A stretch of 64,000 nucleotides of DNA, taken from contig NW_027183611.1 in the NCBI RefSeq assembly GCF_041296385.1, forward strand, positions 112,810 through 176,809. Direction: 5' to 3'. The position numbers and the translations under genes are program-made. Below, piece by piece: positions 47,168 to 60,431 of the stretch (the stretch's first letter is position 1; each line of letters starts with the position of its first letter). The notes under the pieces are model-generated. The model was not told the DNA's origin and made no database searches. It was given only the letters and a program-made list of their open reading frames with translations. The DNA is from Aphelocoma coerulescens (taxonomy: Eukaryota; Chordata; Aves; Passeriformes; Corvidae).

Positions 47168-48642
47168 CGTCTATCGGCGAAGGAAGCTGCCTAGCCGCAG
47201 TGTGTTGTGCTCAGTTTCCAGGCTGCTTCGAGAAGGGGCACCTTGAAGAACGCCTTCTTTCTCGACGCGTCCTTCTGGGTGCGCTCAAGCTGCGTGGACT
47301 CTGCAACACGGCAGGGTGCAAGCAACTGTTTCTGGCCAGGTTGTGTGATGATGGAGTGCAAGGGCTGCGCCTTACTCTCGGAAGCTGCCGGAGCATTCTC
47401 ATCAGCTGAATGCGCTTGTGAAGCAGCTCTCTGCTGGACTTTGGAAGCCGGCACGCTGAGCCCCTTAGAATGCCTGCCCGCTGCCCGGCTGCTGCGTTCT
47501 TCGCCTTCTGTGCTCTGGATGGCGAACTGAAGCCCAGCGATGGCTTTGAGCTGTCCCGCTCTTCAGCGCGTGTATAACTGCACGCATCCACAGTGCTCTG
47601 TGCACGGATTTTCCTCAGCTCGAGGTGCAATCATTTTCTTGCTGGTTTACAGTGTCCAAAGCGTCCGTGGAGCTCTCGCTCGGCCAAATGCGTCAAGAGA
47701 GAAGCCCTTGCTGGATTCGCCTTTCGCTGGCCAAGACTTTCAACACAGCACCACAATCCGGGCGACGACGAGGAGGAAAGGGGGAACATCTTTTCGTCCT
47801 GGCACGTTCTTCTGTGCGGGACGTCTGTCCGCATCTTCGCTCTCTGCAAGGCTGGAAGGTGCGCGGTGGTACTCGGAAGCGAGAAGAAGGCTGCAGAGAG
47901 CACCGCGCTCTGCCGGCGCTGTGCAGGCTGTACAGGCAAGAAGCCTAGCCCTGGAATGTGGTGCAAATACAAGCTTCCACGCATCGGGGGCAAGCTCTGG
48001 GTAAGCTCGCTGACCTAAAAGTGTTCTGTGGGCGAGACGCAGCCGAGAAGCTCTCCCTTAAGGTTCAGGCTACCACGCAGACGGAAGGTGCCGCTACCTA
48101 GCGCTGCGAGGGAAAGTGCATAGCCCAGGCGTGTTTCGGCAGAAGCAGCAGCCTGGAGGCTTTCGCTGCCGGCACCGTGCTCTCTGGGCGAGAAGCAGAC
48201 GACCGTTCGTCTGCAGCGAAATGAAAGCGCGACGTGGTACGAAGGGGCAGAAGAACGAAGGCGCAGAGCAGCACCGGGCTGCCGTGCGACTCGCACAGGC
48301 TGCAAGAGGAAGCGTGCCTGCCACTCGCTCGTTCGCGGATTCACTTTAGCAGTCGGAAACAGAAAGCTCGACTTGCGGCTACTTGTGCTGCTGCCTAGTT
48401 CTCTTCCAGTAGCCCCTGGAAACAACGATGCTCGGTTTATGCTTCGAGACGCAGCGATCACGGTGGTAGGTGCGGTGGAGAAGGGAAAGCCAGCGTGCAG
48501 AGGACAGTTTCTCGTTGCTCTACGTGAGGCAAGGGGAAGGTTCAGCCCAGCAGTGGCTGTTGCTCCTGGAGCCTTTTTCTTTGGGAGCAGCTGCTGCAAG
48601 CGGGCAACGGAGCTGCGAGAGTGCCTAATGGGTGGGACGGCA
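47168..48642 (+). repeat. Unit 33, private T at 1055
   Basis: T at 1055 (window 48222), a private CpG to TpG change; G at 1104. Confidence 0.97.
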
Positions 48643-50117
48643 CGTCTATCGGCGAAGGAAGCTGCCTAGCCGCAGTGTGTTGTGCTCAGTTTCCAGGCTG
48701 CTTCGAGAAGGGGCACCTTGAAGAACGCCTTCTTTCTCGACGCGTCCTTCTGGGTGCGCTCAAGCTGCGTGGACTCTGCAACACGGCAGGGTGCAAGCAA
48801 CTGTTTCTGGCCAGGTTGTGTGATGATGGAGTGCAAGGGCTGCGCCTTACTCTCGGAAGCTGCCGGAGCATTCTCATCAGCTGAATGCGCTTGTGAAGCA
48901 GCTCTCTGCTGGACTTTGGAAGCCGGCACGCTGAGCCCCTTAGAATGCCTGCCCGCTGCCCGGCTGCTGCGTTCTTCGCCTTCTGTGCTCTGGATGGCGA
49001 ACTGAAGCCCAGCGATGGCTTTGAGCTGTCCCGCTCTTCAGCGCGTGTATAACTGCACGCATCCACAGTGCTCTGTGCACGGATTTTCCTCAGCTCGAGG
49101 TGCAATCATTTTCTTGCTGGTTTACAGTGTCCAAAGCGTCCGTGGAGCTCTCGCTCGGCCAAATGCGTCAAGAGAGAAGCCCTTGCTGGATTCGCCTTTC
49201 GCTGGCCAAGACTTTCAACACAGCACCACAATCCGGGCGACGACGAGGAGGAAAGGGGGAACATCTTTTCGTCCTGGCACGTTCTTCTGTGCGGGACGTC
49301 TGTCCGCATCTTCGCTCTCTGCAAGGCTGGAAGGTGCGCGGTGGTACTCGGAAGCGAGAAGAAGGCTGCAGAGAGCACCGCGCTCTGCCGGCGCTGTGCA
49401 GGCTGTACAGGCAAGAAGCCTAGCCCTGGAATGTGGTGCAAATACAAGCTTCCACGCATCGGGGGCAAGCTCTGGGTAAGCTCGCTGACCTAAAAGTGTT
49501 CTGTGGGCGAGACGCAGCCGAGAAGCTCTCCCTTAAGGTTCAGGCTACCACGCAGACGGAAGGTGCCGCTACCTAGCGCTGCGAGGGAAAGTGCATAGCC
49601 CAGGCGTGTTTCGGCAGAAGCAGCAGCCTGGAGGCTTTCGCTGCCGGCACCGTGCTCTCTGGGCGAGAAGCAGACGACCGTTCGTCTGCAGCGAAACGAA
49701 AGCGCGACGTGGTACGAAGGGGCAGAAGAACGAAGGCGCAGAGCAGCACCGGGCTGCCGTGCGACTCGCACAGGCTGCAAGAGGAAGCGTGCCTGCCACT
49801 CGCTCGTTCGCGGATTCACTTTAGCAGTCGGAAACAGAAAGCTCGACTTGCGGCTACTTGTGCTGCTGCCTAGTTCTCTTCCAGTAGCCCCTGGAAACAA
49901 CGATGCTCGGTTTATGCTTCGAGACGCAGCGATCACGGTGGTAGGTGCGGTGGAGAAGGGAAAGCCAGCGTGCAGAGGACAGTTTCTCGTTGCTCTACGT
50001 GAGGCAAGGGGAAGGTTCAGCCCAGCAGTGGCTGTTGCTCCTGGAGCCTTTTTCTTTGGGAGCAGCTGCTGCAAGCGGGCAACGGAGCTGCGAGAGTGCC
50101 TAATGGGTGGGACGGCA
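48643..50117 (+). repeat. Unit 34
   Basis: Consensus; G at 1104. Confidence 0.97.
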
Positions 50118-51592
50118 CGTCTATCGGCGAAGGAAGCTGCCTAGCCGCAGTGTGTTGTGCTCAGTTTCCAGGCTGCTTCGAGAAGGGGCACCTTGAAGAA
50201 CGCCTTCTTTCTCGACGCGTCCTTCTGGGTGCGCTCAAGCTGCGTGGACTCTGCAACACGGCAGGGTGCAAGCAACTGTTTCTGGCCAGGTTGTGTGATG
50301 ATGGAGTGCAAGGGCTGCGCCTTACTCTCGGAAGCTGCCGGAGCATTCTCATCAGCTGAATGCGCTTGTGAAGCAGCTCTCTGCTGGACTTTGGAAGCCG
50401 GCACGCTGAGCCCCTTAGAATGCCTGCCCGCTGCCCGGCTGCTGCGTTCTTCGCCTTCTGTGCTCTGGATGGCGAACTGAAGCCCAGCGATGGCTTTGAG
50501 CTGTCCCGCTCTTCAGCGCGTGTATAACTGCACGCATCCACAGTGCTCTGTGCACGGATTTTCCTCAGCTCGAGGTGCAATCATTTTCTTGCTGGTTTAC
50601 AGTGTCCAAAGCGTCCGTGGAGCTCTCGCTCGGCCAAATGCGTCAAGAGAGAAGCCCTTGCTGGATTCGCCTTTCGCTGGCCAAGACTTTCAACACAGCA
50701 CCACAATCCGGGCGACGACGAGGAGGAAAGGGGGAACATCTTTTCGTCCTGGCACGTTCTTCTGTGCGGGACGTCTGTCCGCATCTTCGCTCTCTGCAAG
50801 GCTGGAAGGTGCGCGGTGGTACTCGGAAGCGAGAAGAAGGCTGCAGAGAGCACCGCGCTCTGCCGGCGCTGTGCAGGCTGTACAGGCAAGAAGCCTAGCC
50901 CTGGAATGTGGTGCAAATACAAGCTTCCACGCATCGGGGGCAAGCTCTGGGTAAGCTCGCTGACCTAAAAGTGTTCTGTGGGCGAGACGCAGCCGAGAAG
51001 CTCTCCCTTAAGGTTCAGGCTACCACGCAGACGGAAGGTGCCGCTACCTAGCGCTGCGAGGGAAAGTGCATAGCCCAGGCGTGTTTCGGCAGAAGCAGCA
51101 GCCTGGAGGCTTTCGCTGCCGGCACCGTGCTCTCTGGGCGAGAAGCAGACGACCGTTCGTCTGCAGCGAAACGAAAGCGCGACGTGGTACGAAGGGGCAG
51201 AAGAACGAAGGCGCAGAGCAGCACCGGGCTGCCGTGCGACTCGCACAGGCTGCAAGAGGAAGCGTGCCTGCCACTCGCTCGTTCGCGGATTCACTTTAGC
51301 AGTCGGAAACAGAAAGCTCGACTTGCGGCTACTTGTGCTGCTGCCTAGTTCTCTTCCAGTAGCCCCTGGAAACAACGATGCTCGGTTTATGCTTCGAGAC
51401 GCAGCGATCACGGTGGTAGGTGCGGTGGAGAAGGGAAAGCCAGCGTGCAGAGGACAGTTTCTCGTTGCTCTACGTGAGGCAAGGGGAAGGTTCAGCCCAG
51501 CAGTGGCTGTTGCTCCTGGAGCCTTTTTCTTTGGGAGCAGCTGCTGCAAGCGGGCAACGGAGCTGCGAGAGTGCCTAATGGGTGGGACGGCA
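50118..51592 (+). repeat. Unit 35
   Basis: Consensus; G at 1104. Confidence 0.97.
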
Positions 51593-53067
51593 CGTCTATC
51601 GGCGAAGGAAGCTGCCTAGCCGCAGTGTGTTGTGCTCAGTTTCCAGGCTGCTTCGAGAAGGGGCACCTTGAAGAACGCCTTCTTTCTCGACGCGTCCTTC
51701 TGGGTGCGCTCAAGCTGCGTGGACTCTGCAACACGGCAGGGTGCAAGCAACTGTTTCTGGCCAGGTTGTGTGATGATGGAGTGCAAGGGCTGCGCCTTAC
51801 TCTCGGAAGCTGCCGGAGCATTCTCATCAGCTGAATGCGCTTGTGAAGCAGCTCTCTGCTGGACTTTGGAAGCCGGCACGCTGAGCCCCTTAGAATGCCT
51901 GCCCGCTGCCCGGCTGCTGCGTTCTTCGCCTTCTGTGCTCTGGATGGCGAACTGAAGCCCAGCGATGGCTTTGAGCTGTCCCGCTCTTCAGCGCGTGTAT
52001 AACTGCACGCATCCACAGTGCTCTGTGCACGGATTTTCCTCAGCTCGAGGTGCAATCATTTTCTTGCTGGTTTACAGTGTCCAAAGCGTCCGTGGAGCTC
52101 TCGCTCGGCCAAATGCGTCAAGAGAGAAGCCCTTGCTGGATTCGCCTTTCGCTGGCCAAGACTTTCAACACAGCACCACAATCCGGGCGACGACGAGGAG
52201 GAAAGGGGGAACATCTTTTCGTCCTGGCACGTTCTTCTGTGCGGGACGTCTGTCCGCATCTTCGCTCTCTGCAAGGCTGGAAGGTGCGCGGTGGTACTCG
52301 GAAGCGAGAAGAAGGCTGCAGAGAGCACCGCGCTCTGCCGGCGCTGTGCAGGCTGTACAGGCAAGAAGCCTAGCCCTGGAATGTGGTGCAAATACAAGCT
52401 TCCACGCATCGGGGGCAAGCTCTGGGTAAGCTCGCTGACCTAAAAGTGTTCTGTGGGCGAGACGCAGCCGAGAAGCTCTCCCTTAAGGTTCAGGCTACCA
52501 CGCAGACGGAAGGTGCCGCTACCTAGCGCTGCGAGGGAAAGTGCATAGCCCAGGCGTGTTTCGGCAGAAGCAGCAGCCTGGAGGCTTTCGCTGCCGGCAC
52601 CGTGCTCTCTGGGCGAGAAGCAGACGACCGTTCGTCTGCAGCGAAACGAAAGCGCGACGTGGTACGAAGGGGCAGAAGAACGAAGGCGCAGAGCAGCACC
52701 GGGCTGCCGTGCGACTCGCACAGGCTGCAAGAGGAAGCGTGCCTGCCACTCGCTCGTTCGCGGATTCACTTTAGCAGTCGGAAACAGAAAGCTCGACTTG
52801 CGGCTACTTGTGCTGCTGCCTAGTTCTCTTCCAGTAGCCCCTGGAAACAACGATGCTCGGTTTATGCTTCGAGACGCAGCGATCACGGTGGTAGGTGCGG
52901 TGGAGAAGGGAAAGCCAGCGTGCAGAGGACAGTTTCTCGTTGCTCTACGTGAGGCAAGGGGAAGGTTCAGCCCAGCAGTGGCTGTTGCTCCTGGAGCCTT
53001 TTTCTTTGGGAGCAGCTGCTGCAAGCGGGCAACGGAGCTGCGAGAGTGCCTAATGGGTGGGACGGCA
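51593..53067 (+). repeat. Unit 36
   Basis: Consensus; G at 1104. Last of the run of G units 30-36. Confidence 0.97.
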
Positions 53068-54542
53068 CGTCTATCGGCGAAGGAAGCTGCCTAGCCGCAG
53101 TGTGTTGTGCTCAGTTTCCAGGCTGCTTCGAGAAGGGGCACCTTGAAGAACGCCTTCTTTCTCGACGCGTCCTTCTGGGTGCGCTCAAGCTGCGTGGACT
53201 CTGCAACACGGCAGGGTGCAAGCAACTGTTTCTGGCCAGGTTGTGTGATGATGGAGTGCAAGGGCTGCGCCTTACTCTCGGAAGCTGCCGGAGCATTCTC
53301 ATCAGCTGAATGCGCTTGTGAAGCAGCTCTCTGCTGGACTTTGGAAGCCGGCACGCTGAGCCCCTTAGAATGCCTGCCCGCTGCCCGGCTGCTGCGTTCT
53401 TCGCCTTCTGTGCTCTGGATGGCGAACTGAAGCCCAGCGATGGCTTTGAGCTGTCCCGCTCTTCAGCGCGTGTATAACTGCACGCATCCACAGTGCTCTG
53501 TGCACGGATTTTCCTCAGCTCGAGGTGCAATCATTTTCTTGCTGGTTTACAGTGTCCAAAGCGTCCGTGGAGCTCTCGCTCGGCCAAATGCGTCAAGAGA
53601 GAAGCCCTTGCTGGATTCGCCTTTCGCTGGCCAAGACTTTCAACACAGCACCACAATCCGGGCGACGACGAGGAGGAAAGGGGGAACATCTTTTCGTCCT
53701 GGCACGTTCTTCTGTGCGGGACGTCTGTCCGCATCTTCGCTCTCTGCAAGGCTGGAAGGTGCGCGGTGGTACTCGGAAGCGAGAAGAAGGCTGCAGAGAG
53801 CACCGCGCTCTGCCGGCGCTGTGCAGGCTGTACAGGCAAGAAGCCTAGCCCTGGAATGTGGTGCAAATACAAGCTTCCACGCATCGGGGGCAAGCTCTGG
53901 GTAAGCTCGCTGACCTAAAAGTGTTCTGTGGGCGAGACGCAGCCGAGAAGCTCTCCCTTAAGGTTCAGGCTACCACGCAGACGGAAGGTGCCGCTACCTA
54001 GCGCTGCGAGGGAAAGTGCATAGCCCAGGCGTGTTTCGGCAGAAGCAGCAGCCTGGAGGCTTTCGCTGCCGGCACCGTGCTCTCTGGGCGAGAAGCAGAC
54101 GACCGTTCGTCTGCAGCGAAACGAAAGCGCGACGTGGTACGAAGGGGCAGAAGAACGAAGGCGCAGAGCACCACCGGGCTGCCGTGCGACTCGCACAGGC
54201 TGCAAGAGGAAGCGTGCCTGCCACTCGCTCGTTCGCGGATTCACTTTAGCAGTCGGAAACAGAAAGCTCGACTTGCGGCTACTTGTGCTGCTGCCTAGTT
54301 CTCTTCCAGTAGCCCCTGGAAACAACGATGCTCGGTTTATGCTTCGAGACGCAGCGATCACGGTGGTAGGTGCGGTGGAGAAGGGAAAGCCAGCGTGCAG
54401 AGGACAGTTTCTCGTTGCTCTACGTGAGGCAAGGGGAAGGTTCAGCCCAGCAGTGGCTGTTGCTCCTGGAGCCTTTTTCTTTGGGAGCAGCTGCTGCAAG
54501 CGGGCAACGGAGCTGCGAGAGTGCCTAATGGGTGGGACGGCA
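53068..54542 (+). repeat. Unit 37
   Basis: Consensus; C at 1104. Confidence 0.97.
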
Positions 54543-56017
54543 CGTCTATCGGCGAAGGAAGCTGCCTAGCCGCAGTGTGTTGTGCTCAGTTTCCAGGCTG
54601 CTTCGAGAAGGGGCACCTTGAAGAACGCCTTCTTTCTCGACGCGTCCTTCTGGGTGCGCTCAAGCTGCGTGGACTCTGCAACACGGCAGGGTGCAAGCAA
54701 CTGTTTCTGGCCAGGTTGTGTGATGATGGAGTGCAAGGGCTGCGCCTTACTCTCGGAAGCTGCCGGAGCATTCTCATCAGCTGAATGCGCTTGTGAAGCA
54801 GCTCTCTGCTGGACTTTGGAAGCCGGCACGCTGAGCCCCTTAGAATGCCTGCCCGCTGCCCGGCTGCTGCGTTCTTCGCCTTCTGTGCTCTGGATGGCGA
54901 ACTGAAGCCCAGCGATGGCTTTGAGCTGTCCCGCTCTTCAGCGCGTGTATAACTGCACGCATCCACAGTGCTCTGTGCACGGATTTTCCTCAGCTCGAGG
55001 TGCAATCATTTTCTTGCTGGTTTACAGTGTCCAAAGCGTCCGTGGAGCTCTCGCTCGGCCAAATGCGTCAAGAGAGAAGCCCTTGCTGGATTCGCCTTTC
55101 GCTGGCCAAGACTTTCAACACAGCACCACAATCCGGGCGACGACGAGGAGGAAAGGGGGAACATCTTTTCGTCCTGGCACGTTCTTCTGTGCGGGACGTC
55201 TGTCCGCATCTTCGCTCTCTGCAAGGCTGGAAGGTGCGCGGTGGTACTCGGAAGCGAGAAGAAGGCTGCAGAGAGCACCGCGCTCTGCCGGCGCTGTGCA
55301 GGCTGTACAGGCAAGAAGCCTAGCCCTGGAATGTGGTGCAAATACAAGCTTCCACGCATCGGGGGCAAGCTCTGGGTAAGCTCGCTGACCTAAAAGTGTT
55401 CTGTGGGCGAGACGCAGCCGAGAAGCTCTCCCTTAAGGTTCAGGCTACCACGCAGACGGAAGGTGCCGCTACCTAGCGCTGCGAGGGAAAGTGCATAGCC
55501 CAGGCGTGTTTCGGCAGAAGCAGCAGCCTGGAGGCTTTCGCTGCCGGCACCGTGCTCTCTGGGCGAGAAGCAGACGACCGTTCGTCTGCAGCGAAACGAA
55601 AGCGCGACGTGGTACGAAGGGGCAGAAGAACGAAGGCGCAGAGCACCACCGGGCTGCCGTGCGACTCGCACAGGCTGCAAGAGGAAGCGTGCCTGCCACT
55701 CGCTCGTTCGCGGATTCACTTTAGCAGTCGGAAACAGAAAGCTCGACTTGCGGCTACTTGTGCTGCTGCCTAGTTCTCTTCCAGTAGCCCCTGGAAACAA
55801 CGATGCTCGGTTTATGCTTCGAGACGCAGCGATCACGGTGGTAGGTGCGGTGGAGAAGGGAAAGCCAGCGTGCAGAGGACAGTTTCTCGTTGCTCTACGT
55901 GAGGCAAGGGGAAGGTTCAGCCCAGCAGTGGCTGTTGCTCCTGGAGCCTTTTTCTTTGGGAGCAGCTGCTGCAAGCGGGCAACGGAGCTGCGAGAGTGCC
56001 TAATGGGTGGGACGGCA
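54543..56017 (+). repeat. Unit 38
   Basis: Consensus; C at 1104. Confidence 0.97.
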
Positions 56018-57492
56018 CGTCTATCGGCGAAGGAAGCTGCCTAGCCGCAGTGTGTTGTGCTCAGTTTCCAGGCTGCTTCGAGAAGGGGCACCTTGAAGAA
56101 CGCCTTCTTTCTCGACGCGTCCTTCTGGGTGCGCTCAAGCTGCGTGGACTCTGCAACACGGCAGGGTGCAAGCAACTGTTTCTGGCCAGGTTGTGTGATG
56201 ATGGAGTGCAAGGGCTGCGCCTTACTCTCGGAAGCTGCCGGAGCATTCTCATCAGCTGAATGCGCTTGTGAAGCAGCTCTCTGCTGGACTTTGGAAGCCG
56301 GCACGCTGAGCCCCTTAGAATGCCTGCCCGCTGCCCGGCTGCTGCGTTCTTCGCCTTCTGTGCTCTGGATGGCGAACTGAAGCCCAGCGATGGCTTTGAG
56401 CTGTCCCGCTCTTCAGCGCGTGTATAACTGCACGCATCCACAGTGCTCTGTGCACGGATTTTCCTCAGCTCGAGGTGCAATCATTTTCTTGCTGGTTTAC
56501 AGTGTCCAAAGCGTCCGTGGAGCTCTCGCTCGGCCAAATGCGTCAAGAGAGAAGCCCTTGCTGGATTCGCCTTTCGCTGGCCAAGACTTTCAACACAGCA
56601 CCACAATCCGGGCGACGACGAGGAGGAAAGGGGGAACATCTTTTCGTCCTGGCACGTTCTTCTGTGCGGGACGTCTGTCCGCATCTTCGCTCTCTGCAAG
56701 GCTGGAAGGTGCGCGGTGGTACTCGGAAGCGAGAAGAAGGCTGCAGAGAGCACCGCGCTCTGCCGGCGCTGTGCAGGCTGTACAGGCAAGAAGCCTAGCC
56801 CTGGAATGTGGTGCAAATACAAGCTTCCACGCATCGGGGGCAAGCTCTGGGTAAGCTCGCTGACCTAAAAGTGTTCTGTGGGCGAGACGCAGCCGAGAAG
56901 CTCTCCCTTAAGGTTCAGGCTACCACGCAGACGGAAGGTGCCGCTACCTAGCGCTGCGAGGGAAAGTGCATAGCCCAGGCGTGTTTCAGCAGAAGCAGCA
57001 GCCTGGAGGCTTTCGCTGCCGGCACCGTGCTCTCTGGGCGAGAAGCAGACGACCGTTCGTCTGCAGCGAAACGAAAGCGCGACGTGGTACGAAGGGGCAG
57101 AAGAACGAAGGCGCAGAGCACCACCGGGCTGCCGTGCGACTCGCACAGGCTGCAAGAGGAAGCGTGCCTGCCACTCGCTCGTTCGCGGATTCACTTTAGC
57201 AGTCGGAAACAGAAAGCTCGACTTGCGGCTACTTGTGCTGCTGCCTAGTTCTCTTCCAGTAGCCCCTGGAAACAACGATGCTCGGTTTATGCTTCGAGAC
57301 GCAGCGATCACGGTGGTAGGTGCGGTGGAGAAGGGAAAGCCAGCGTGCAGAGGACAGTTTCTCGTTGCTCTACGTGAGGCAAGGGGAAGGTTCAGCCCAG
57401 CAGTGGCTGTTGCTCCTGGAGCCTTTTTCTTTGGGAGCAGCTGCTGCAAGCGGGCAACGGAGCTGCGAGAGTGCCTAATGGGTGGGACGGCA
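56018..57492 (+). repeat. Unit 39, A at 971
   Basis: A at 971 (window 56988); C at 1104. Third '971-A' unit, directly before the fourth short unit. Confidence 0.97.
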
Positions 57493-58956
57493 CGTCTATC
57501 GGCGAAGGAAGCTGCCTAGCCGCAGTGTGTTGTGCTCAGTTTCCAGGCTGCTTCGAGAAGGGGCACCTTGAAGAACGCCTTCTTTCTCGACGCGTCCTTC
57601 TGGGTGCGCTCAAGCTGCGTGGACTCTGCAACACGGCAGGGTGCAAGCAACTGTTTCTGGCCAGGTTGTGTGATGATGGAGTGCAAGGGCTGCGCCTTAC
57701 TCGCGGAAGCTGCCGGAGCATTCTCATCAGCTGAATGCGCTTGTGAAGCAGCTCTCTGCTGGACTTTGGAAGCCGGCACGCTGAGCCCCTTAGAATGCCT
57801 GCCCGCTGCCCGGCTGCTGCGTTCTTCGCCTTCTGTGCTCTGGATGGCGAACTGAAGCCCAGCGATGGCTTTGAGCTGTCCCGCTCTTCAGCGCGTGTAT
57901 AACTGCACGCATCCACAGTGCTCTGTGCACGGATTTTCCTCAGCTCGAGGTGCAATCATTTTCTTGCTGGTTTACAGTGTCCAAAGCGTCCGTGGAGCTC
58001 TCGCTCGGCCAAATGCGTCAAGAGAGAAGCCCTTGCTGGATTCGCCTTTCGCTGGCCAAGACTTTCAACACAGCACCACAATCCGGGCGACGACGAGGAG
58101 GAAAGGGGGAACATCTTTTCGTCCTGGCACGTTCTTCTGTGCGGGACGTCTGTCCGCATCTTCGCTCTCTGCAAGGCTGGAAGGTGCGCGGTGGTACTCG
58201 GAAGCGAGAAGAAGGCTGCAGAGAGCACCGCGCTCTGCCGGCGCTGTGCAGGCTGTACAGGCAAGAAGCCTAGCCCTGGAATGTGGTGCAAATACAAGCT
58301 TCCACGCATCGGGGGCAAGCTCGCTGACCTAAAAGTGTTCTGTGGGCGAGACGCAGCCGAGAAGCTCTCCCTTAAGGTTCAGGCTACCACGCAGACGGAA
58401 GGTGCCGCTACCTAGCGCTGCGAGGGAAAGTGCATAGCCCAGGCGTGTTTCGGCAGAAGCAGCAGCCTGGAGGCTTTCGCTGCCGGCACCGTGCTCTCTG
58501 GGCGAGAAGCAGACGACCGTTCGTCTGCAGCGAAACGAAAGCGCGACGTGGTACGAAGGGGCAGAAGAACGAAGGCGCAGAGCAGCACCGGGCTGCCGTG
58601 CGACTCGCACAGGCTGCAAGAGGAAGCGTGCCTGCCACTCGCTCGTTCGCGGATTCACTTTAGCAGTCGGAAACAGAAAGCTCGACTTGCGGCTACTTGT
58701 GCTGCTGCCTAGTTCTCTTCCAGTAGCCCCTGGAAACAACGATGCTCGGTTTATGCTTCGAGACGCAGCGATCACGGTGGTAGGTGCGGTGGAGAAGGGA
58801 AAGCCAGCGTGCAGAGGACAGTTTCTCGTTGCTCTACGTGAGGCAAGGGGAAGGTTCAGCCCAGCAGTGGCTGTTGCTCCTGGAGCCTTTTTCTTTGGGA
58901 GCAGCTGCTGCAAGCGGGCAACGGAGCTGCGAGAGTGCCTAATGGGTGGGACGGCA
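57493..58956 (+). repeat. Unit 40, short form
   Basis: G at 211 (window 57703) and the 11-bp deletion (junction at 58322/58323); G at 1104. Confidence 0.97.
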
Positions 58957-60431
58957 CGTCTATCGGCGAAGGAAGCTGCCTAGCCGCAGTGTGTTGTGCT
59001 CAGTTTCCAGGCTGCTTCGAGAAGGGGCACCTTGAAGAACGCCTTCTTTCTCGACGCGTCCTTCTGGGTGCGCTCAAGCTGCGTGGACTCTGCAACACGG
59101 CAGGGTGCAAGCAACTGTTTCTGGCCAGGTTGTGTGATGATGGAGTGCAAGGGCTGCGCCTTACTCTCGGAAGCTGCCGGAGCATTCTCATCAGCTGAAT
59201 GCGCTTGTGAAGCAGCTCTCTGCTGGACTTTGGAAGCCGGCACGCTGAGCCCCTTAGAATGCCTGCCCGCTGCCCGGCTGCTGCGTTCTTCGCCTTCTGT
59301 GCTCTGGATGGCGAACTGAAGCCCAGCGATGGCTTTGAGCTGTCCCGCTCTTCAGCGCGTGTATAACTGCACGCATCCACAGTGCTCTGTGCACGGATTT
59401 TCCTCAGCTCGAGGTGCAATCATTTTCTTGCTGGTTTACAGTGTCCAAAGCGTCCGTGGAGCTCTCGCTCGGCCAAATGCGTCAAGAGAGAAGCCCTTGC
59501 TGGATTCGCCTTTCGCTGGCCAAGACTTTCAACACAGCACCACAATCCGGGCGACGACGAGGAGGAAAGGGGGAACATCTTTTCGTCCTGGCACGTTCTT
59601 CTGTGCGGGACGTCTGTCCGCATCTTCGCTCTCTGCAAGGCTGGAAGGTGCGCGGTGGTACTCGGAAGCGAGAAGAAGGCTGCAGAGAGCACCGCGCTCT
59701 GCCGGCGCTGTGCAGGCTGTACAGGCAAGAAGCCTAGCCCTGGAATGTGGTGCAAATACAAGCTTCCACGCATCGGGGGCAAGCTCTGGGTAAGCTCGCT
59801 GACCTAAAAGTGTTCTGTGGGCGAGACGCAGCCGAGAAGCTCTCCCTTAAGGTTCAGGCTACCACGCAGACGGAAGGTGCCGCTACCTAGCGCTGCGAGG
59901 GAAAGTGCATAGCCCAGGCGTGTTTCGGCAGAAGCAGCAGCCTGGAGGCTTTCGCTGCCGGCACCGTGCTCTCTGGGCGAGAAGCAGACGACCGTTCGTC
60001 TGCAGCGAAACGAAAGCGCGACGTGGTACGAAGGGGCAGAAGAACGAAGGCGCAGAGCAGCACCGGGCTGCCGTGCGACTCGCACAGGCTGCAAGAGGAA
60101 GCGTGCCTGCCACTCGCTCGTTCGCGGATTCACTTTAGCAGTCGGAAACAGAAAGCTCGACTTGCGGCTACTTGTGCTGCTGCCTAGTTCTCTTCCAGTA
60201 GCCCCTGGAAACAACGATGCTCGGTTTATGCTTCGAGACGCAGCGATCACGGTGGTAGGTGCGGTGGAGAAGGGAAAGCCAGCGTGCAGAGGACAGTTTC
60301 TCGTTGCTCTACGTGAGGCAAGGGGAAGGTTCAGCCCAGCAGTGGCTGTTGCTCCTGGAGCCTTTTTCTTTGGGAGCAGCTGCTGCAAGCGGGCAACGGA
60401 GCTGCGAGAGTGCCTAATGGGTGGGACGGCA
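58957..60431 (+). repeat. Unit 41
   Basis: Consensus; G at 1104. Confidence 0.97.

Larger units (their letters stand above)
44229..57492 (+). repeat. Higher-order repeat, copy 2 (units 31-39)
   Basis: Second nine-unit block, also exactly 13,264 bp, with the same 211-G short first unit and 971-A last unit. States at 1104 are G G G G G G C C C, so the inner units differ from copy 1 only at this site and at rare private changes (356 and 872 in unit 22, 915 in unit 30, 1055 in unit 33). Confidence 0.85.
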
